Source of the DNA: Hymenobacter guriensis
GTDB taxonomy: Bacteria; Bacteroidota; Bacteroidia; Cytophagales; Hymenobacteraceae
Length of the DNA: 64,000 bases
NCBI RefSeq assembly: GCF_015773195.1
Contig: NZ_JADWYK010000016.1
Span: 1-64,000, forward strand
Direction of reading: 5' to 3'
Shown here piece after piece: positions 49,769-58,782 of the stretch (position 1 is its first letter; every line of letters starts with the position of its first letter). Both the position numbers and the translations under genes were made by a program. The notes beneath the pieces were generated by a model. The model was given only the letters and a program-made list of their open reading frames with translations. It was not told the origin of the DNA and made no database searches.

Positions 49769-51151
49769 CTAGAACGGGTCGGTGAGCGCACTGACCCGAA
49801 TCAGCTTCTTGTTCACAAACTCGCTGATGCCCAGCTCCGACAGCTCCCGGCCGTAGCCCGAGCGTTTGGTGCCGCCAAAGGGCAAATCCGCCTGGGTCCA
49901 GGTGGGGTGATTGATGAACACCATGCCCGTGTCCAGTTGGTCGGCTACCCGCTGGCCCCGCGCCTCGTCCTGCGTGAACACCGACCCACCCAAGCCAAAC
50001 GTGGAGTCGTTGGCCAAATCAATGGCCGCCTGCTCATCCTTAACCCGGTAAAAGGACGCTACCGGGCCAAACAGCTCCTCGTGGTAGGCCGGAATGCCGG
50101 GCTTCAGGTCCGTGAGAATGGTGGGCGCCATAAAAGCGCCCGGCCGGTCGAGCCGCTGGCCGCCTAGCACCACGGTAGCGCCGGCCACCACGGAGCGCTG
50201 TACCTGGTCGGCCAGCTGTACGGCCGCCGCCTCGCTGCTCAGCGGGCCCAGCTCCATGGTCCGGTCCATGGGGTCGCCTACTTTGAGGTGCGCCAGCTTG
50301 TCCTTGAACTTAGCCAGGAACGCATCGGCAATGCTTTCGACGGCAATGAAGCGCTTCGAGGCCACGCAGCACTGGCCGTTGTTATTCATGCGGCCCACCA
50401 CGGCCCATTCCACCGTTTTGTCCAGGTCGGCATCTTCCAGGATGATAAAGGCGTCGCTGCCCCCTAGTTCGAGCACCGACTTTTTCAGGTACTTGCCGGC
50501 TTCAGCCGCCACGCTGGCCCCGGCGTCTTCGCTGCCGGTCAGCGAGACGCCTTTGATGCGTTTGTCCGCAACCAGGGCCGAGGCGCGTTTGCCGGAGAGC
50601 AGCAGGTTGGTGTAGAGGCCGGCGGGCGCTCCAGCTTCCGCAAACAATGCTTCCAGGGCCTGGGCGCACTGCGGGACGTTGGAAGCGTGCTTGATTAACA
50701 CGGTATTGCCCACCATGAGGTTGGGCGCCGCAAACCGGGCTACCTGGTAGAAGGGGAAGTTCCAGGGCTCGATTCCCAGCAACACGCCCACCGGGCTGTG
50801 GCGCACGAACGCCTCGCCGTATTCGGGCTCCAAAGGCTTGTCGGCCAGGAACTGCGCCCCGTGGTCGGCGTAGTAATCCAGGATGTCCGCGCTCAGCTCG
50901 ATTTCGCCTTCCGCCTGCGCGATGAGCTTGCCCATTTCCAGCGTGATGGTGGTGGCCAGCGCTGCTTTTTGTGCCCGCATCAGGTCCGCCACGCGGTGCA
51001 GCAGGGCAGCCCGCTCCGGGTATGTGGTTTTTTTCCAGCTGGCAAAAGCGGTGACGGCCTGAGCCACGGCCGCATCCACGGCCTGGTCCGTCATTTCCTC
51101 GAAAGATTTGACCGTCTGGTTGGTGTTCGGATTGATGGTTTGAATGGGCAT
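49769..51151 (-). CDS. NAD(P)-dependent aldehyde dehydrogenase (succinate-semialdehyde type)
   Basis: A 460-residue aldehyde dehydrogenase of family length. It contains GIEPWNFPFYQVARF, the Glu base in LELGGSDAFI, the nucleophile Cys in NNGQCCVASKR, EELFGPVASFY and the closing PFGGTKRSGYGRELSELG. The subgroup is that of succinate-semialdehyde dehydrogenases of the YneI/Sad kind, which act on small carboxy-aldehydes. No linked GABA pathway gene is seen, so aldehyde detoxification under stress is another reading. It follows the CopB-type ATPase gene after 37 bases on the same strand. Confidence 0.88.
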   Translation of the reverse strand: MPIQTINPNTNQTVKSFEEMTDQAVDAAVAQAVTAFASWKKTTYPERAALLHRVADLMRAQKAALATTITLEMGKLIAQAEGEIELSADILDYYADHGAQFLADKPLEPEYGEAFVRHSPVGVLLGIEPWNFPFYQVARFAAPNLMVGNTVLIKHASNVPQCAQALEALFAEAGAPAGLYTNLLLSGKRASALVADKRIKGVSLTGSEDAGASVAAEAGKYLKKSVLELGGSDAFIILEDADLDKTVEWAVVGRMNNNGQCCVASKRFIAVESIADAFLAKFKDKLAHLKVGDPMDRTMELGPLSSEAAAVQLADQVQRSVVAGATVVLGGQRLDRPGAFMAPTILTDLKPGIPAYHEELFGPVASFYRVKDEQAAIDLANDSTFGLGGSVFTQDEARGQRVADQLDTGMVFINHPTWTQADLPFGGTKRSGYGRELSELGISEFVNKKLIRVSALTDPF

Positions 51152-51188
51152 GATGGGGGTTCTGGAAATTTGGTTGGGAAAACAGGTT

Positions 51189-53354
51189 CTACTTCAGTGA
51201 GCGGCGCAGCAGCTGCGCGTTCAGGGCCACGATGACCGTGCTGGCGCTCATAAGCACCGCGCCCATGGCCGGGCTGAGCACGAAGTGCGGGTACAGCACC
51301 CCGGCCGCCAGCGGAAGGGCGATAATGTTGTAGCCCGTGGCCCAGAACAGGTTCTGTATCATTTTGCGGTACGTAGCTTGGCCGAACTCCACCAGGTTGG
51401 TGATGTCGGTGGGCTTGCTGTTGACGAGAATGATATCGGCGGTTTCGGCCGCGATGTCGGTGCCCGAGCCCACGGCGATGCCCACGTTGGCCTGGGCCAG
51501 GGCGGGCGCGTCGTTCACCCCATCGCCCGTCATGGCCACGAACTGGCCCTGGGCCTGCAAGTCCTGCACAATTTTTACTTTTTGGTCGGGCAGCACCTGG
51601 GCGTACACGCCGTCCAAGCCCAGCTCTTTGGCCACGGCGTCGGCCACTTGCTGGTTGTCGCCGGTGGCCATGTACACCTTGATGCCCTGGGCCTGCAAAC
51701 GGTGGACGGCCTCTTTGGAGTCGGCCCGGATACGGTCGGCCAGGGCCACATAGCCCGCCAGCTGGCCATCGCGCAGTACGAAGACCACGGTTTCGGTCCC
51801 GTTGCTGGTGGCCTCCGCAGGCAGGACAATGTGCTGCTCGTTCAGGTAGCCGGGGCTGGCCACGACCACGGGCCGGCCGTCGACGGTGGCGGAAACGCCT
51901 TTTCCCGTAATGGATTGGAAGTCCTGGATGGCAGGCAGGGCCAGTTTCCGCTGGAGGGCCTCGCGCACGATGCCCTGGGCAATGGGGTGCTGCGACTGCT
52001 GTTCCAGGGCCGCCGTCAGGGCCAGGAGGGTGGCCTCGTCGAGGCCGGGGGCCAGCACACTGACGCGGGTCACGCCGAACGCCCCTTCGGTGAGGGTGCC
52101 GGTTTTGTCGAACACCATGGCCGTGATTTTGCGCGCTTCCTCGAACGCCGTGCGATTGCGAATGAGCAAGCCCTTGCGGGCCGAAATGGCCGTAGAGATG
52201 GCCACCACCAGCGGAATGGCCACACCCAGCGCGTGGGGACAGGCCGTGACCATGACCGTGACCATGCGCTCGATGGCAAAGGCCGCGCCCTTGCCCATCC
52301 ACAGCCATACGGCCAGCGTGCCGAGGCCGCCCGCGAGCGACACGAGCGTGAGCCAGCCGGCGGCGCGGTCGGCCAGGGTCTGGGTGTGCGACTTGGTGTT
52401 CTGGGCCTCACTCACCATCTTCACCACCTTGCTCAGGTAGCTGTCGGCGCCCTGGTGCGTGACGCGGACGCTGAGCGCCCCTTCGCCGTTTACGGCCCCG
52501 GCGATGACCTTGCCGCCGGCGGCCTTCTGCACGGGCACACTTTCGCCCGTGAGCATGCTCTCGTTCACGGCGCTGCTGCCGTCTACGACCTCGCCGTCGG
52601 TGGGAATACGCTCGCCGGGCCGCACCAGCACCACGTCGCCGACCACCAGGGCCGTGACTTTTACCTCAAGAATGGCAGTGCCCTCTTTCTTATGGGCGTC
52701 GGCGGGCAGCAACTGCACCAGCAGCTCCAGCGCCTTGGAAGCCCCGGCCACGGAGCGCATCTCGAGGTAGTGCCCGAGCAGCATGATGTCAATCAGGGTG
52801 GCCAGCTCCAGAAACAGGTCCATCCCTTGCAGCCAGCCCAGGGTTACGGCCACGCTGTAGCCGTAGGCCACGGAGATGGCCACGGCCACCAGGGTCATCA
52901 TGCCCGGCTTCCAGCTGCGCAGCTCACCCACCGTGCCGCTGAGAAACGGCCAGCCCCCGTAGAGGTAAATGACCGACGCCAGCCCCAATAGCACCGGAGT
53001 GCCGTAGGGAAGGGCGAGGCGGTACCCCACCAGGTCCTGAAACATCATGGACCCGGCAACTACGGGCACCGACAGGGCCAGACATATCCAGAACCGGCGC
53101 AGGAAGTCAGCAATCATGGCCCCGTGGTCGTGCCCACCCATTTTACTGTGGTCCATCTTGCTATGGTCCATGCTGCCGTGGTCCAGTGGCTGGGGGGCGG
53201 AGTCCGTCGTTGCCGGCCGGGCCGGAACGGCAGCGGGCCCCCCGGGCTCGTCGTGGCCAAGGTGTTGCAACGCCTGCTGCCCGGCCGGTGATTTGCCGGT
53301 GGGGACGGTAGGGAGAGGTGAATGGGCCGTAGCCGGCTCGTGTTCGTGCGCCAT
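51189..53354 (-). CDS. copB: Copper-type P1B ATPase with CPH motif (CopB-like)
   Basis: A 721-residue P-type ATPase started at the ATG at 53352-53354. The cytoplasmic head (1-78) lacks CxxC domains and is His/Met-rich (DHGSMDHSKMDHSKMGGHDHG). It has TGES (269-272), the membrane motif CPH (372-374) instead of CPC, the phosphorylated Asp416 in DKTGT, the HP pair (about 459) and GDGVNDAP (about 610). CPH defines the P1B-3 group, which exports Cu2+ or Cu+/Ag+ to the periplasm. It would feed the multicopper oxidase in the same block. The first 26 residues of a longer frame are not family-like. Confidence 0.92.
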   Translation of the reverse strand: MAHEHEPATAHSPLPTVPTGKSPAGQQALQHLGHDEPGGPAAVPARPATTDSAPQPLDHGSMDHSKMDHSKMGGHDHGAMIADFLRRFWICLALSVPVVAGSMMFQDLVGYRLALPYGTPVLLGLASVIYLYGGWPFLSGTVGELRSWKPGMMTLVAVAISVAYGYSVAVTLGWLQGMDLFLELATLIDIMLLGHYLEMRSVAGASKALELLVQLLPADAHKKEGTAILEVKVTALVVGDVVLVRPGERIPTDGEVVDGSSAVNESMLTGESVPVQKAAGGKVIAGAVNGEGALSVRVTHQGADSYLSKVVKMVSEAQNTKSHTQTLADRAAGWLTLVSLAGGLGTLAVWLWMGKGAAFAIERMVTVMVTACPHALGVAIPLVVAISTAISARKGLLIRNRTAFEEARKITAMVFDKTGTLTEGAFGVTRVSVLAPGLDEATLLALTAALEQQSQHPIAQGIVREALQRKLALPAIQDFQSITGKGVSATVDGRPVVVASPGYLNEQHIVLPAEATSNGTETVVFVLRDGQLAGYVALADRIRADSKEAVHRLQAQGIKVYMATGDNQQVADAVAKELGLDGVYAQVLPDQKVKIVQDLQAQGQFVAMTGDGVNDAPALAQANVGIAVGSGTDIAAETADIILVNSKPTDITNLVEFGQATYRKMIQNLFWATGYNIIALPLAAGVLYPHFVLSPAMGAVLMSASTVIVALNAQLLRRSLK

Positions 53355-53441
53355 GATGCAGTGGATAAGGGGATTGGGATATAAACAGGGGGCGGTCCTG
53401 CGCCGCCGCAGCCCCTGAGAGCTCATCAGCAACCGCTAGGA

Positions 53442-53687
53442 TTACCTGTCGCCTTTCATCGGAGCGCCCTTTTTCATGGGTGGCATGGATTTTTTCACGG
53501 GCGCCTTTTTCACGGGGCCCTTCCTTGCCGCCGTGCTTTTCTTGGGGGGCGTACTGGATTTCATCGGGGCCCCTTTCTTCATCGACATCCCGGGTTTCAT
53601 CGGTTCTTGCGGGGCGGCCGAGACGTAGGAGGTACTGCCAATACCGGCAAGCAGCAGCAGAGAGAGGAGGCGGGCAAGGTTTTTCAT
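53442..53687 (-). CDS. Small secreted protein with KKxPM repeats
   Basis: An 81-residue protein: signal peptide (LLSLLLLAGIGSTSYVSA) followed by about 55 residues of Lys, Pro, Met, Ala and Ser in loose repeats (MKPGMSMKKGAPMKS, KKAPVKKSMPPMKKGAPMKG). No fold is expected. The MKKGAPMK unit returns in the tail of the protein at 55066-55611. Met spaced by basic residues may bind Cu(I) and also polyanions. It lies 87 bases upstream of the CopB-type ATPase gene on the same strand. Confidence 0.65.
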   Translation of the reverse strand: MKNLARLLSLLLLAGIGSTSYVSAAPQEPMKPGMSMKKGAPMKSSTPPKKSTAARKGPVKKAPVKKSMPPMKKGAPMKGDR

Positions 53688-53813
53688 GGGCGATGGATGG
53701 AAAAAGTGAAGAGTGATAAAAAAAGAATGCGTTGAAAGGCGGTGGTTTATGTGCCGCCTTCCAGCCCCCGGCAGACGTCTGAGTCGTGGGTTATTTCCAG
53801 CCCTCCGGCTTCG

Positions 53814-54566
53814 CTACCTGGCCAGGTAGCCGCCATCTACCGGGTAGTAGGCCCCGGTGACGAAGGAGGCTTTATCGGAGCTGAGCCAGAGTACCAGCTC
53901 GGCCACTTCCTCGGATTTGCCCAGGCGGCCAATGGGGTGCAGACCCACCAGCTGCTGCTTGGTTTCCTGGGACAATTGCGCCAGCAGCGGGGTGTCGATG
54001 TAGGCCGGCCCGACAGAATTGATGCGAATGCCACTGGCCGCGTATTCCAAGGCGGCCGTTTGGGTGAGGCCCACCACGCCGTGCTTGGCGGCGACGTAGC
54101 CCGGCGAGTTAGGCGTTCCAACCCGGCCCAGAATCGAAGCCATGTTGACCACCGCCCCTGACCCCTGTTTCAACATCACTTCCAGCTCGTACTTCAGGCA
54201 AAAGAAGACGCTGTTCAGGTTCACGTTAATAATGTGCTGCCAGCCTTCCAGGCTATAATCGGCCGTCAGGTTCATTTCGCCCCCAATACCGGCGTTGTTG
54301 CAGGCAATGTCGAGGGCCCCAAAAGCGGCGACAGTTTCCCGCACCAGCTGCTGGCACTGCATCGGGTCTCCCACATCGGCCTTGAAAAAACGGGCGTTGC
54401 CTCCAGCGGCTTGCAGCTGTTCCATGACCTGGCGGCCCTGGGCTTCGTCCACATCCGAGAGCATCACGTTCGCCCCGTGCCGGCCATAAAGCAGTGCTAC
54501 TGCCTTGCCGATACCTGAAGCGGCCCCGGTTACGAGCGCCGTCTTGCCCTGTAATAGATTGTCCAT
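53814..54566 (-). CDS. SDR family oxidoreductase (second copy)
   Basis: A 250-residue classical SDR started at the ATG at 54564-54566. Motifs: VTGAASGIGK (cofactor turn), SDVDE (Asp after strand 2, NAD preference), NNAGIGG, catalytic Ser in NMASILG, YVAAK (Tyr-x3-Lys), GPAYIDTPL and SSDKASFVTGAYYPVDGGY at the end. It is of the FabG/glucose-dehydrogenase-like kind; the substrate is unknown. It is similar in class, not closely in sequence, to the SDR at 5207-5935. A GH1-like gene is again close (55779-57107). Confidence 0.88.
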   Translation of the reverse strand: MDNLLQGKTALVTGAASGIGKAVALLYGRHGANVMLSDVDEAQGRQVMEQLQAAGGNARFFKADVGDPMQCQQLVRETVAAFGALDIACNNAGIGGEMNLTADYSLEGWQHIINVNLNSVFFCLKYELEVMLKQGSGAVVNMASILGRVGTPNSPGYVAAKHGVVGLTQTAALEYAASGIRINSVGPAYIDTPLLAQLSQETKQQLVGLHPIGRLGKSEEVAELVLWLSSDKASFVTGAYYPVDGGYLAR

Positions 54567-54632
54567 TAGGTAGGTAATAAGTGATTCAAGGTGTAGCAGC
54601 ACGGTGGGGCTCCGGCCCTGCGGCTGGTTGGG

Positions 54633-54965
54633 TTAGCGCCGCTTTTCTTTATCCATCATCCCCATGCCACCGGAATGGGTGCGCCCGCCCCGGCGCATGG
54701 TATCCATGCCTTCCGTAGCATGGCCACGGCCGTCGTTCATGCCCATGCCCTCCCCTTCGTGCTCCCCATCGCCCTCCGTTTCGTGCTCATTGGACTGGTC
54801 GCTGGTCTGATTGGCTGCGCCCGAACGGCCGGTGTTGTCCACGTCTCGTTTGTCAGTGCAGCCCCCGACTAGTGACGTCATAAAAGCGGCAATGCAGAAG
54901 CCAGCCAATCGGAATTGGCGGGGCGAAAAGAGATGGCTGGAAACGGTGAAGGAGGAAGAGTTCAT
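54633..54965 (-). CDS. Small acidic, Met/Gly-rich lipoprotein
   Basis: A 110-residue protein started at the ATG at 54963-54965. The signal segment (LAGFCIAAFMTSLVGGC) ends in a lipobox (LVGGC, not fully canonical). The mature part is unstructured: SDQSNEHETEGDGEHEGEGMGMNDGRGHATEGMDTMRRGG and a Met-rich end (GGMGMMDKEK). His, Glu and Met could bind metal. It has no named family. It is 67 bases upstream of the SDR gene and about 100 downstream of the Met-rich gene at 55066-55611. Confidence 0.6.
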   Translation of the reverse strand: MNSSSFTVSSHLFSPRQFRLAGFCIAAFMTSLVGGCTDKRDVDNTGRSGAANQTSDQSNEHETEGDGEHEGEGMGMNDGRGHATEGMDTMRRGGRTHSGGMGMMDKEKRR

Positions 54966-55065
54966 GGCTTTTAAATCTGAGAATGAGTAGCTGAGGCTTG
55001 GGCCCATGCGCGTGGCTGGCGGCGTGTGGACCGTGCGAGGCACTGGGCCGGGGCAGCAGGCTGGC

Positions 55066-55611
55066 TTACATGTGGCCGCCCATCGGAGCTGCCTTCTTCA
55101 TGGGCGCTTTTTTCATGGGTGCCTTCTGCATGGGGGCTTTTTTCATTTTATCCCCGCAGCACATGTCCATCATGCCCATGCCCTTGTCCATCATGTCCAT
55201 CCCTTTGTCCATCATGTCGTCGTCCATTGGCTCCATGGGCATGGCCGGGTCCGGGTCCATGGCTTTGCTGGTCATGGCTTTGCCCTTGCCCATGGTGGTC
55301 ATGCCCTGATTCATCGTCGCCATGTCGGCCGGGGCCATCGTGCCTTTGGCTTTTTTGGTCATGGCCTGGCCCATGTCCATCATGTCCATGCCCTTGTCCA
55401 TCATCTTCATGCCGCGAGCCATGGCGGGCTTATCCTGGGCGGCTTCCGCCTTGTCCATCATGCTTTTGCCTGATTTTACCATGTCCATGCCCTGATGAAT
55501 CATGGTCATGCCGTTAGCGGCGCTGGTGGTTTGGGGCTTGTTCTGGGCGTAGGTGGCGCTGCTCAGGCCGGTTAAAAGCGCTAAGGAGAGGAAGCAGATG
55601 GCGTTTTTCAT
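55066..55611 (-). CDS. Secreted Met-rich repeat protein (MDMMDKG / KKAPM)
   Basis: A 181-residue protein started at the ATG at 55609-55611, with a signal peptide (FLSLALLTGLSSATYAQ). The mature protein has helical-looking repeats of the MDKGMDMMD kind (HQGMDMVKSGKSMMDKA, MKMMDKGMDMMDMGQAM, MMDKGMDMMDKGMGMMDM), one CC pair (MCCGDK), and a basic tail of MKKAPMK units. Met makes up nearly a fifth of it. The pattern recurs in the lipoprotein at 60964-61638. Periplasmic Cu(I)/Ag(I) binding is the obvious inference; no family function is known. Confidence 0.75.
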   Translation of the reverse strand: MKNAICFLSLALLTGLSSATYAQNKPQTTSAANGMTMIHQGMDMVKSGKSMMDKAEAAQDKPAMARGMKMMDKGMDMMDMGQAMTKKAKGTMAPADMATMNQGMTTMGKGKAMTSKAMDPDPAMPMEPMDDDMMDKGMDMMDKGMGMMDMCCGDKMKKAPMQKAPMKKAPMKKAAPMGGHM

Positions 55612-55778
55612 GGTCGATTTTAAATGAGGCGCAGGCGCCAGCAGTGAGAATAAAGGAGAAGGCAAAATTCCGGGTTGCGCCTTGCCGCAGCCATGATACT
55701 ATGGGCTCCGGTGATTGATTTTTGTCATGCGGCCCGGTCGGGGACCGATTTCGGGCAGGCGCTTCCCGCCCTTAGGCT

Positions 55779-57107
55779 TCAGGCGCAGGCCGCATTTTCG
55801 TTGCCTAGCGGGGGCACCGCGCAGCAGGTAGGGGCAGCCAGCTTTTCGCTCCTGTCTTCCCGCTGTTTTTGGGCCCACCCGCAATTGTGCTCGCTCGGCA
55901 TCACAATGGGCACCTGCAGGCACATGCTTTGCGTGGGCAATACTTGATTCCAATCGGAAATAAGCTGCTTGTAGGCCGCGCCCACGGGCCGGATGTTGCG
56001 GTCCAGGTCGTAGAGGCCCACGGGATTCAGGCGGCCGTTGTTTTCGCGCAGGGCCGAGTCCCAATCCACCTGGTCGGTGAGCGAGTACCACGTGAAACCG
56101 ACGACGGGCACCCCGTCATTGCGCACGCGCAGCACGTTGGCCCACTCCTTGTGCAGCCAGTTCACGGCTTCGTCGCCGTTAGGGCCCTGCCACAGGTTGG
56201 TTTCGGTGTGCATCACCGGCAAATGGTAGCGGTCGTAGTACTGGTGGGTGATGGCGTGGTAGCCGAATATTTCGCCCGAGGCGCGGGTGCTGCCGTTGGC
56301 GTCCACGCGGTGCTCGTTGGTTTTGTAGTAGTCGTTGCCCATGATGCAATGGTGCTTCAACTTGTTGTGCATAAAGAAGTGGTACTCGTCCCGGCTCATG
56401 CCATTGTCGAGCAGGTATTCGTACATCTCGGAATTCACGCGCTGCCCGTAGTTCAGGTCCAGCGACAAAAACCGCTTGGCGTTCATCTCTTCGGCCGGCT
56501 TGATGGCGGCGGGGTTTTTGGCGTGGTAGTACTCCGATGATTCGCTCTGCACGAAAATGGCATCGGGGCGCACCTCCAGGATGGCCTGCATGGCCAGCAC
56601 GTTGGCCTTGACGATGTGCTTTAGGGCCGTCACGAAGCCCTGGTCGCTGCTTAATTGTTCGTTCCACCACCCGTACAGGCCCGAGAACGTGGCGCAGACG
56701 TACATCTCGTTGATGGGCGTGTAGAGCTGCACCCACGGAAACCGCTGCGCAAACGCCTTGGCGTACTGCGCGAACAGCACCGGAAAGTCCGGGTTTTGAA
56801 AGTTGCCCAGCCAGTCGGGCACCCCGAAGTGGCACAGGTCAACCATGGGCGCAATGTCGCGCCGGAGCAGGTCCTGAAACGTGACATCGGCAAACGACCA
56901 GTCGTACTTGCCCGGCCCCACAAACGTGGTGTGCAGCGGCGGGCCGTAGCGCAGAAAGCGGATGCCAAGCTCCTGCACCAGGTCAAAATCCTTTTGCCAG
57001 TGCTTGTAATGCCCGCACTTCTCCAGCTCATCCACGCGCTGCTTGCCGTGGTCAATAGTCGGGTTGCTGTTTTCGATGCCGGTGGCAAAAAGGAATTGAA
57101 GGCCCAT
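55779..57107 (-). CDS. GH1-like glycoside hydrolase (second copy)
   Basis: A 442-residue protein started at the ATG at 57105-57107 (MGLQFLFATGIENSNP). It is a paralogue of the protein at 3964-5163, with the acid/base motif TPINE (Glu134), the nucleophile motif HTETN (Glu302), DLCHFGVPDWLGNFQNP and GFTWYSLTDQVDW. No signal peptide. After the last barrel part it has about 45 more residues than the first copy (MPSEHNCGWAQKQRED onward), with three Cys; this tail looks like read-through into unrelated DNA. Substrate unknown. Its downstream neighbour on the same strand is the Met-rich gene. Confidence 0.85.
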   Translation of the reverse strand: MGLQFLFATGIENSNPTIDHGKQRVDELEKCGHYKHWQKDFDLVQELGIRFLRYGPPLHTTFVGPGKYDWSFADVTFQDLLRRDIAPMVDLCHFGVPDWLGNFQNPDFPVLFAQYAKAFAQRFPWVQLYTPINEMYVCATFSGLYGWWNEQLSSDQGFVTALKHIVKANVLAMQAILEVRPDAIFVQSESSEYYHAKNPAAIKPAEEMNAKRFLSLDLNYGQRVNSEMYEYLLDNGMSRDEYHFFMHNKLKHHCIMGNDYYKTNEHRVDANGSTRASGEIFGYHAITHQYYDRYHLPVMHTETNLWQGPNGDEAVNWLHKEWANVLRVRNDGVPVVGFTWYSLTDQVDWDSALRENNGRLNPVGLYDLDRNIRPVGAAYKQLISDWNQVLPTQSMCLQVPIVMPSEHNCGWAQKQREDRSEKLAAPTCCAVPPLGNENAACA

Positions 57108-57221
57108 AACATGATGACTGAAGGATGATAGAAAGGCCGCTGCCGGCGGCAGATGACAGCAGATGACCGTCGGGTTAAGGCGCCCGGGCAGGCGTGACAA
57201 GTTTTTTGTGCCCGGTGGCTA

Positions 57222-58028
57222 CTAATGGTGTTTGTAGAAGCCCACGCCCTTGATGTCGTTCCACGAGGTGGTCTGGTGGCACTTGTAGCACTGCGCGACC
57301 AGAACGTTGCCGCCGCAGCATACCTGGTCTTCGACGGTGCCTTGCTCCACCACGGCCTTGTCCACCATCTCGAAGTGCATCATCAGGTGGCTGGGCGGGG
57401 GCTTGTGGCACTGGTTGCAGCTGATGGAAAGCACCGAGGGGTGCTGAAACTTGGGGATGGTCCACTGAGCCGTGCCGTGGCAGGACGCGCAGTTTTTCCC
57501 CATCAGGCCGAAGTGCGGGGCAAACTTGGCGTTGTGGCAACTGGAGCAATTGAGCTTGGCTTCCAGGGTCGTGAGCAGCGGGTGGTCGGCGGGCAGCTGT
57601 TCGTCGAGCAGGTACTTCGGCGTTTCCTTGCCCGCGGACACAAACTTTATCCCGACCCGGGCCAGGGCTTTGTGGTCCATGGCGCGCAGGTTGGCGTTGC
57701 GGCCCTGGTGCTCGCCGTGGCAGGCCGGGCAGTTGCCGATGGTGGCGTGAAAGGCCGTGGGCTGGCGGGCCAGCAGTGTTTTGTTGCCCGCGTGGCAGCT
57801 GATACACTTGGCTACGTCCACGCCCTTCACGCCCGTGTGGCAGGCCGCGCAGTTGTTGGCCAGCACGGCGTGGGCCGCCGATAAATGACCCGGGCTTGCC
57901 TGGCGCTGCCAGGTGGCCACCGTGGGCGCGCGAATGCCGAAGTCCACCAGGCTGGCGACCAGCACCGCCAGCACCCCGACCGTTAAGCCGAGCAGCTGCG
58001 CCCAGTTTTTGGGGGTTAGTTGAACCAT
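57222..58028 (-). CDS. Heptaheme cytochrome c (cytochrome c3-like)
   Basis: A 268-residue periplasmic protein held by an N-terminal helix (LLGLTVGVLAVLVASLVDFGI). Seven CxxCH heme motifs start at residues 60, 75, 100, 161, 180, 204 and 247, with extra His residues that may be the sixth ligands (for example HGEHQGR and HPSVL). The arrangement recalls cytochrome c7/c3-type or NapC/NrfH-linked electron carriers. A CC pair at 237-238 may form a disulfide or bind metal. Its ATG lies 13 bases inside the end of the upstream cytochrome-b-like gene, so both are translated together. It would be the terminal carrier of the three-gene module, 57222-60888. Confidence 0.9.
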   Translation of the reverse strand: MVQLTPKNWAQLLGLTVGVLAVLVASLVDFGIRAPTVATWQRQASPGHLSAAHAVLANNCAACHTGVKGVDVAKCISCHAGNKTLLARQPTAFHATIGNCPACHGEHQGRNANLRAMDHKALARVGIKFVSAGKETPKYLLDEQLPADHPLLTTLEAKLNCSSCHNAKFAPHFGLMGKNCASCHGTAQWTIPKFQHPSVLSISCNQCHKPPPSHLMMHFEMVDKAVVEQGTVEDQVCCGGNVLVAQCYKCHQTTSWNDIKGVGFYKHH

Positions 58029-58777
58029 CGCAGGCCGAAATAAATGGAAGACCAGATGTGAAAAACGAGCAGTAAATAGAAAGCCACCGACGTAGCAATG
58101 TGGGCGTACAGCCAGCGCGCGGTACGCTTTTTCAAGACTTCATGCGTCTCGATGGCGTATTCCAGGTCAGCGATTGATTCGGCCAGGCGCAGGGCCCGGA
58201 TGGAAAGCGGGCCATTGGTGTCAGCCTGGGCGGCAGCCGTGCCCACCAAGCTGTTGAAGGCACGGGCGGCTGAGCCGTGCGTGGCGGCGTAAGCCACTTC
58301 GGCGTTGGGCTGCCGGGCCAGGGCGCCCACCAGCTGGTTGTATTCGGTGGCGAGGCGGGTGAGCAGGTCCTGCTTTTCACGCAGCTCCATCGAAGAATAC
58401 CCGAGGAAATAGCGGCCCACGAAGCCGCTGAACACCGTAAGCATCATCATGGCCACCAGCCAGATGCCGAGGTTGCTCTCAAAGCGGTGCCCCGTGTGCA
58501 GGATGGCCAGAATGGCGCCGAGGATGCCCGTGTACACGTGCCAGGTGAGCAGCGTGCCCAGCGACACGCGCTTGGTCACCAACTGCTTGACCGCTTCGAT
58601 GCGCTTCACGGCGGAGTAGAGCAGCGGCGGCACCAGCAGCAGCAGGGCCCCCAAAATACCGAGCACGCCCCCCGGCAGGCTACCAGCGAAGCGAGGCGCC
58701 CGATGAAACAGAAAGCCCAGCCACAGCACCAGCTGCAGGACAAGCAAGGCAATCATCAGGGCTCGTTCGTTTTTCAT
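58016..58777 (-). CDS. Cytochrome b-like membrane protein
   Basis: A 253-residue protein with about five helices: MIALLVLQLVLWLGFLFH, LGILGALLLLVPPLLYS, LLTWHVYTGILGAILAILHTGHRF, LGIWLVAMMMLTVFSGFVGRYF and AHIATSVAFYLLLVFHIWSSIYFG. His residues in helices 3 (WHVYTG, HTGH) and 5 (AHI, FHIW) can ligate two b hemes, as in the cytochrome b561/NarI type. The cytoplasmic part between helices 4 and 5 is a coiled coil of about 90 residues, which could dock the reductase. It is 5 bases downstream of the reductase gene and overlaps the heptaheme gene. Confidence 0.8.
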   Translation of the reverse strand: MKNERALMIALLVLQLVLWLGFLFHRAPRFAGSLPGGVLGILGALLLLVPPLLYSAVKRIEAVKQLVTKRVSLGTLLTWHVYTGILGAILAILHTGHRFESNLGIWLVAMMMLTVFSGFVGRYFLGYSSMELREKQDLLTRLATEYNQLVGALARQPNAEVAYAATHGSAARAFNSLVGTAAAQADTNGPLSIRALRLAESIADLEYAIETHEVLKKRTARWLYAHIATSVAFYLLLVFHIWSSIYFGLRWFN

Positions 58778-58782
58778 AGCGG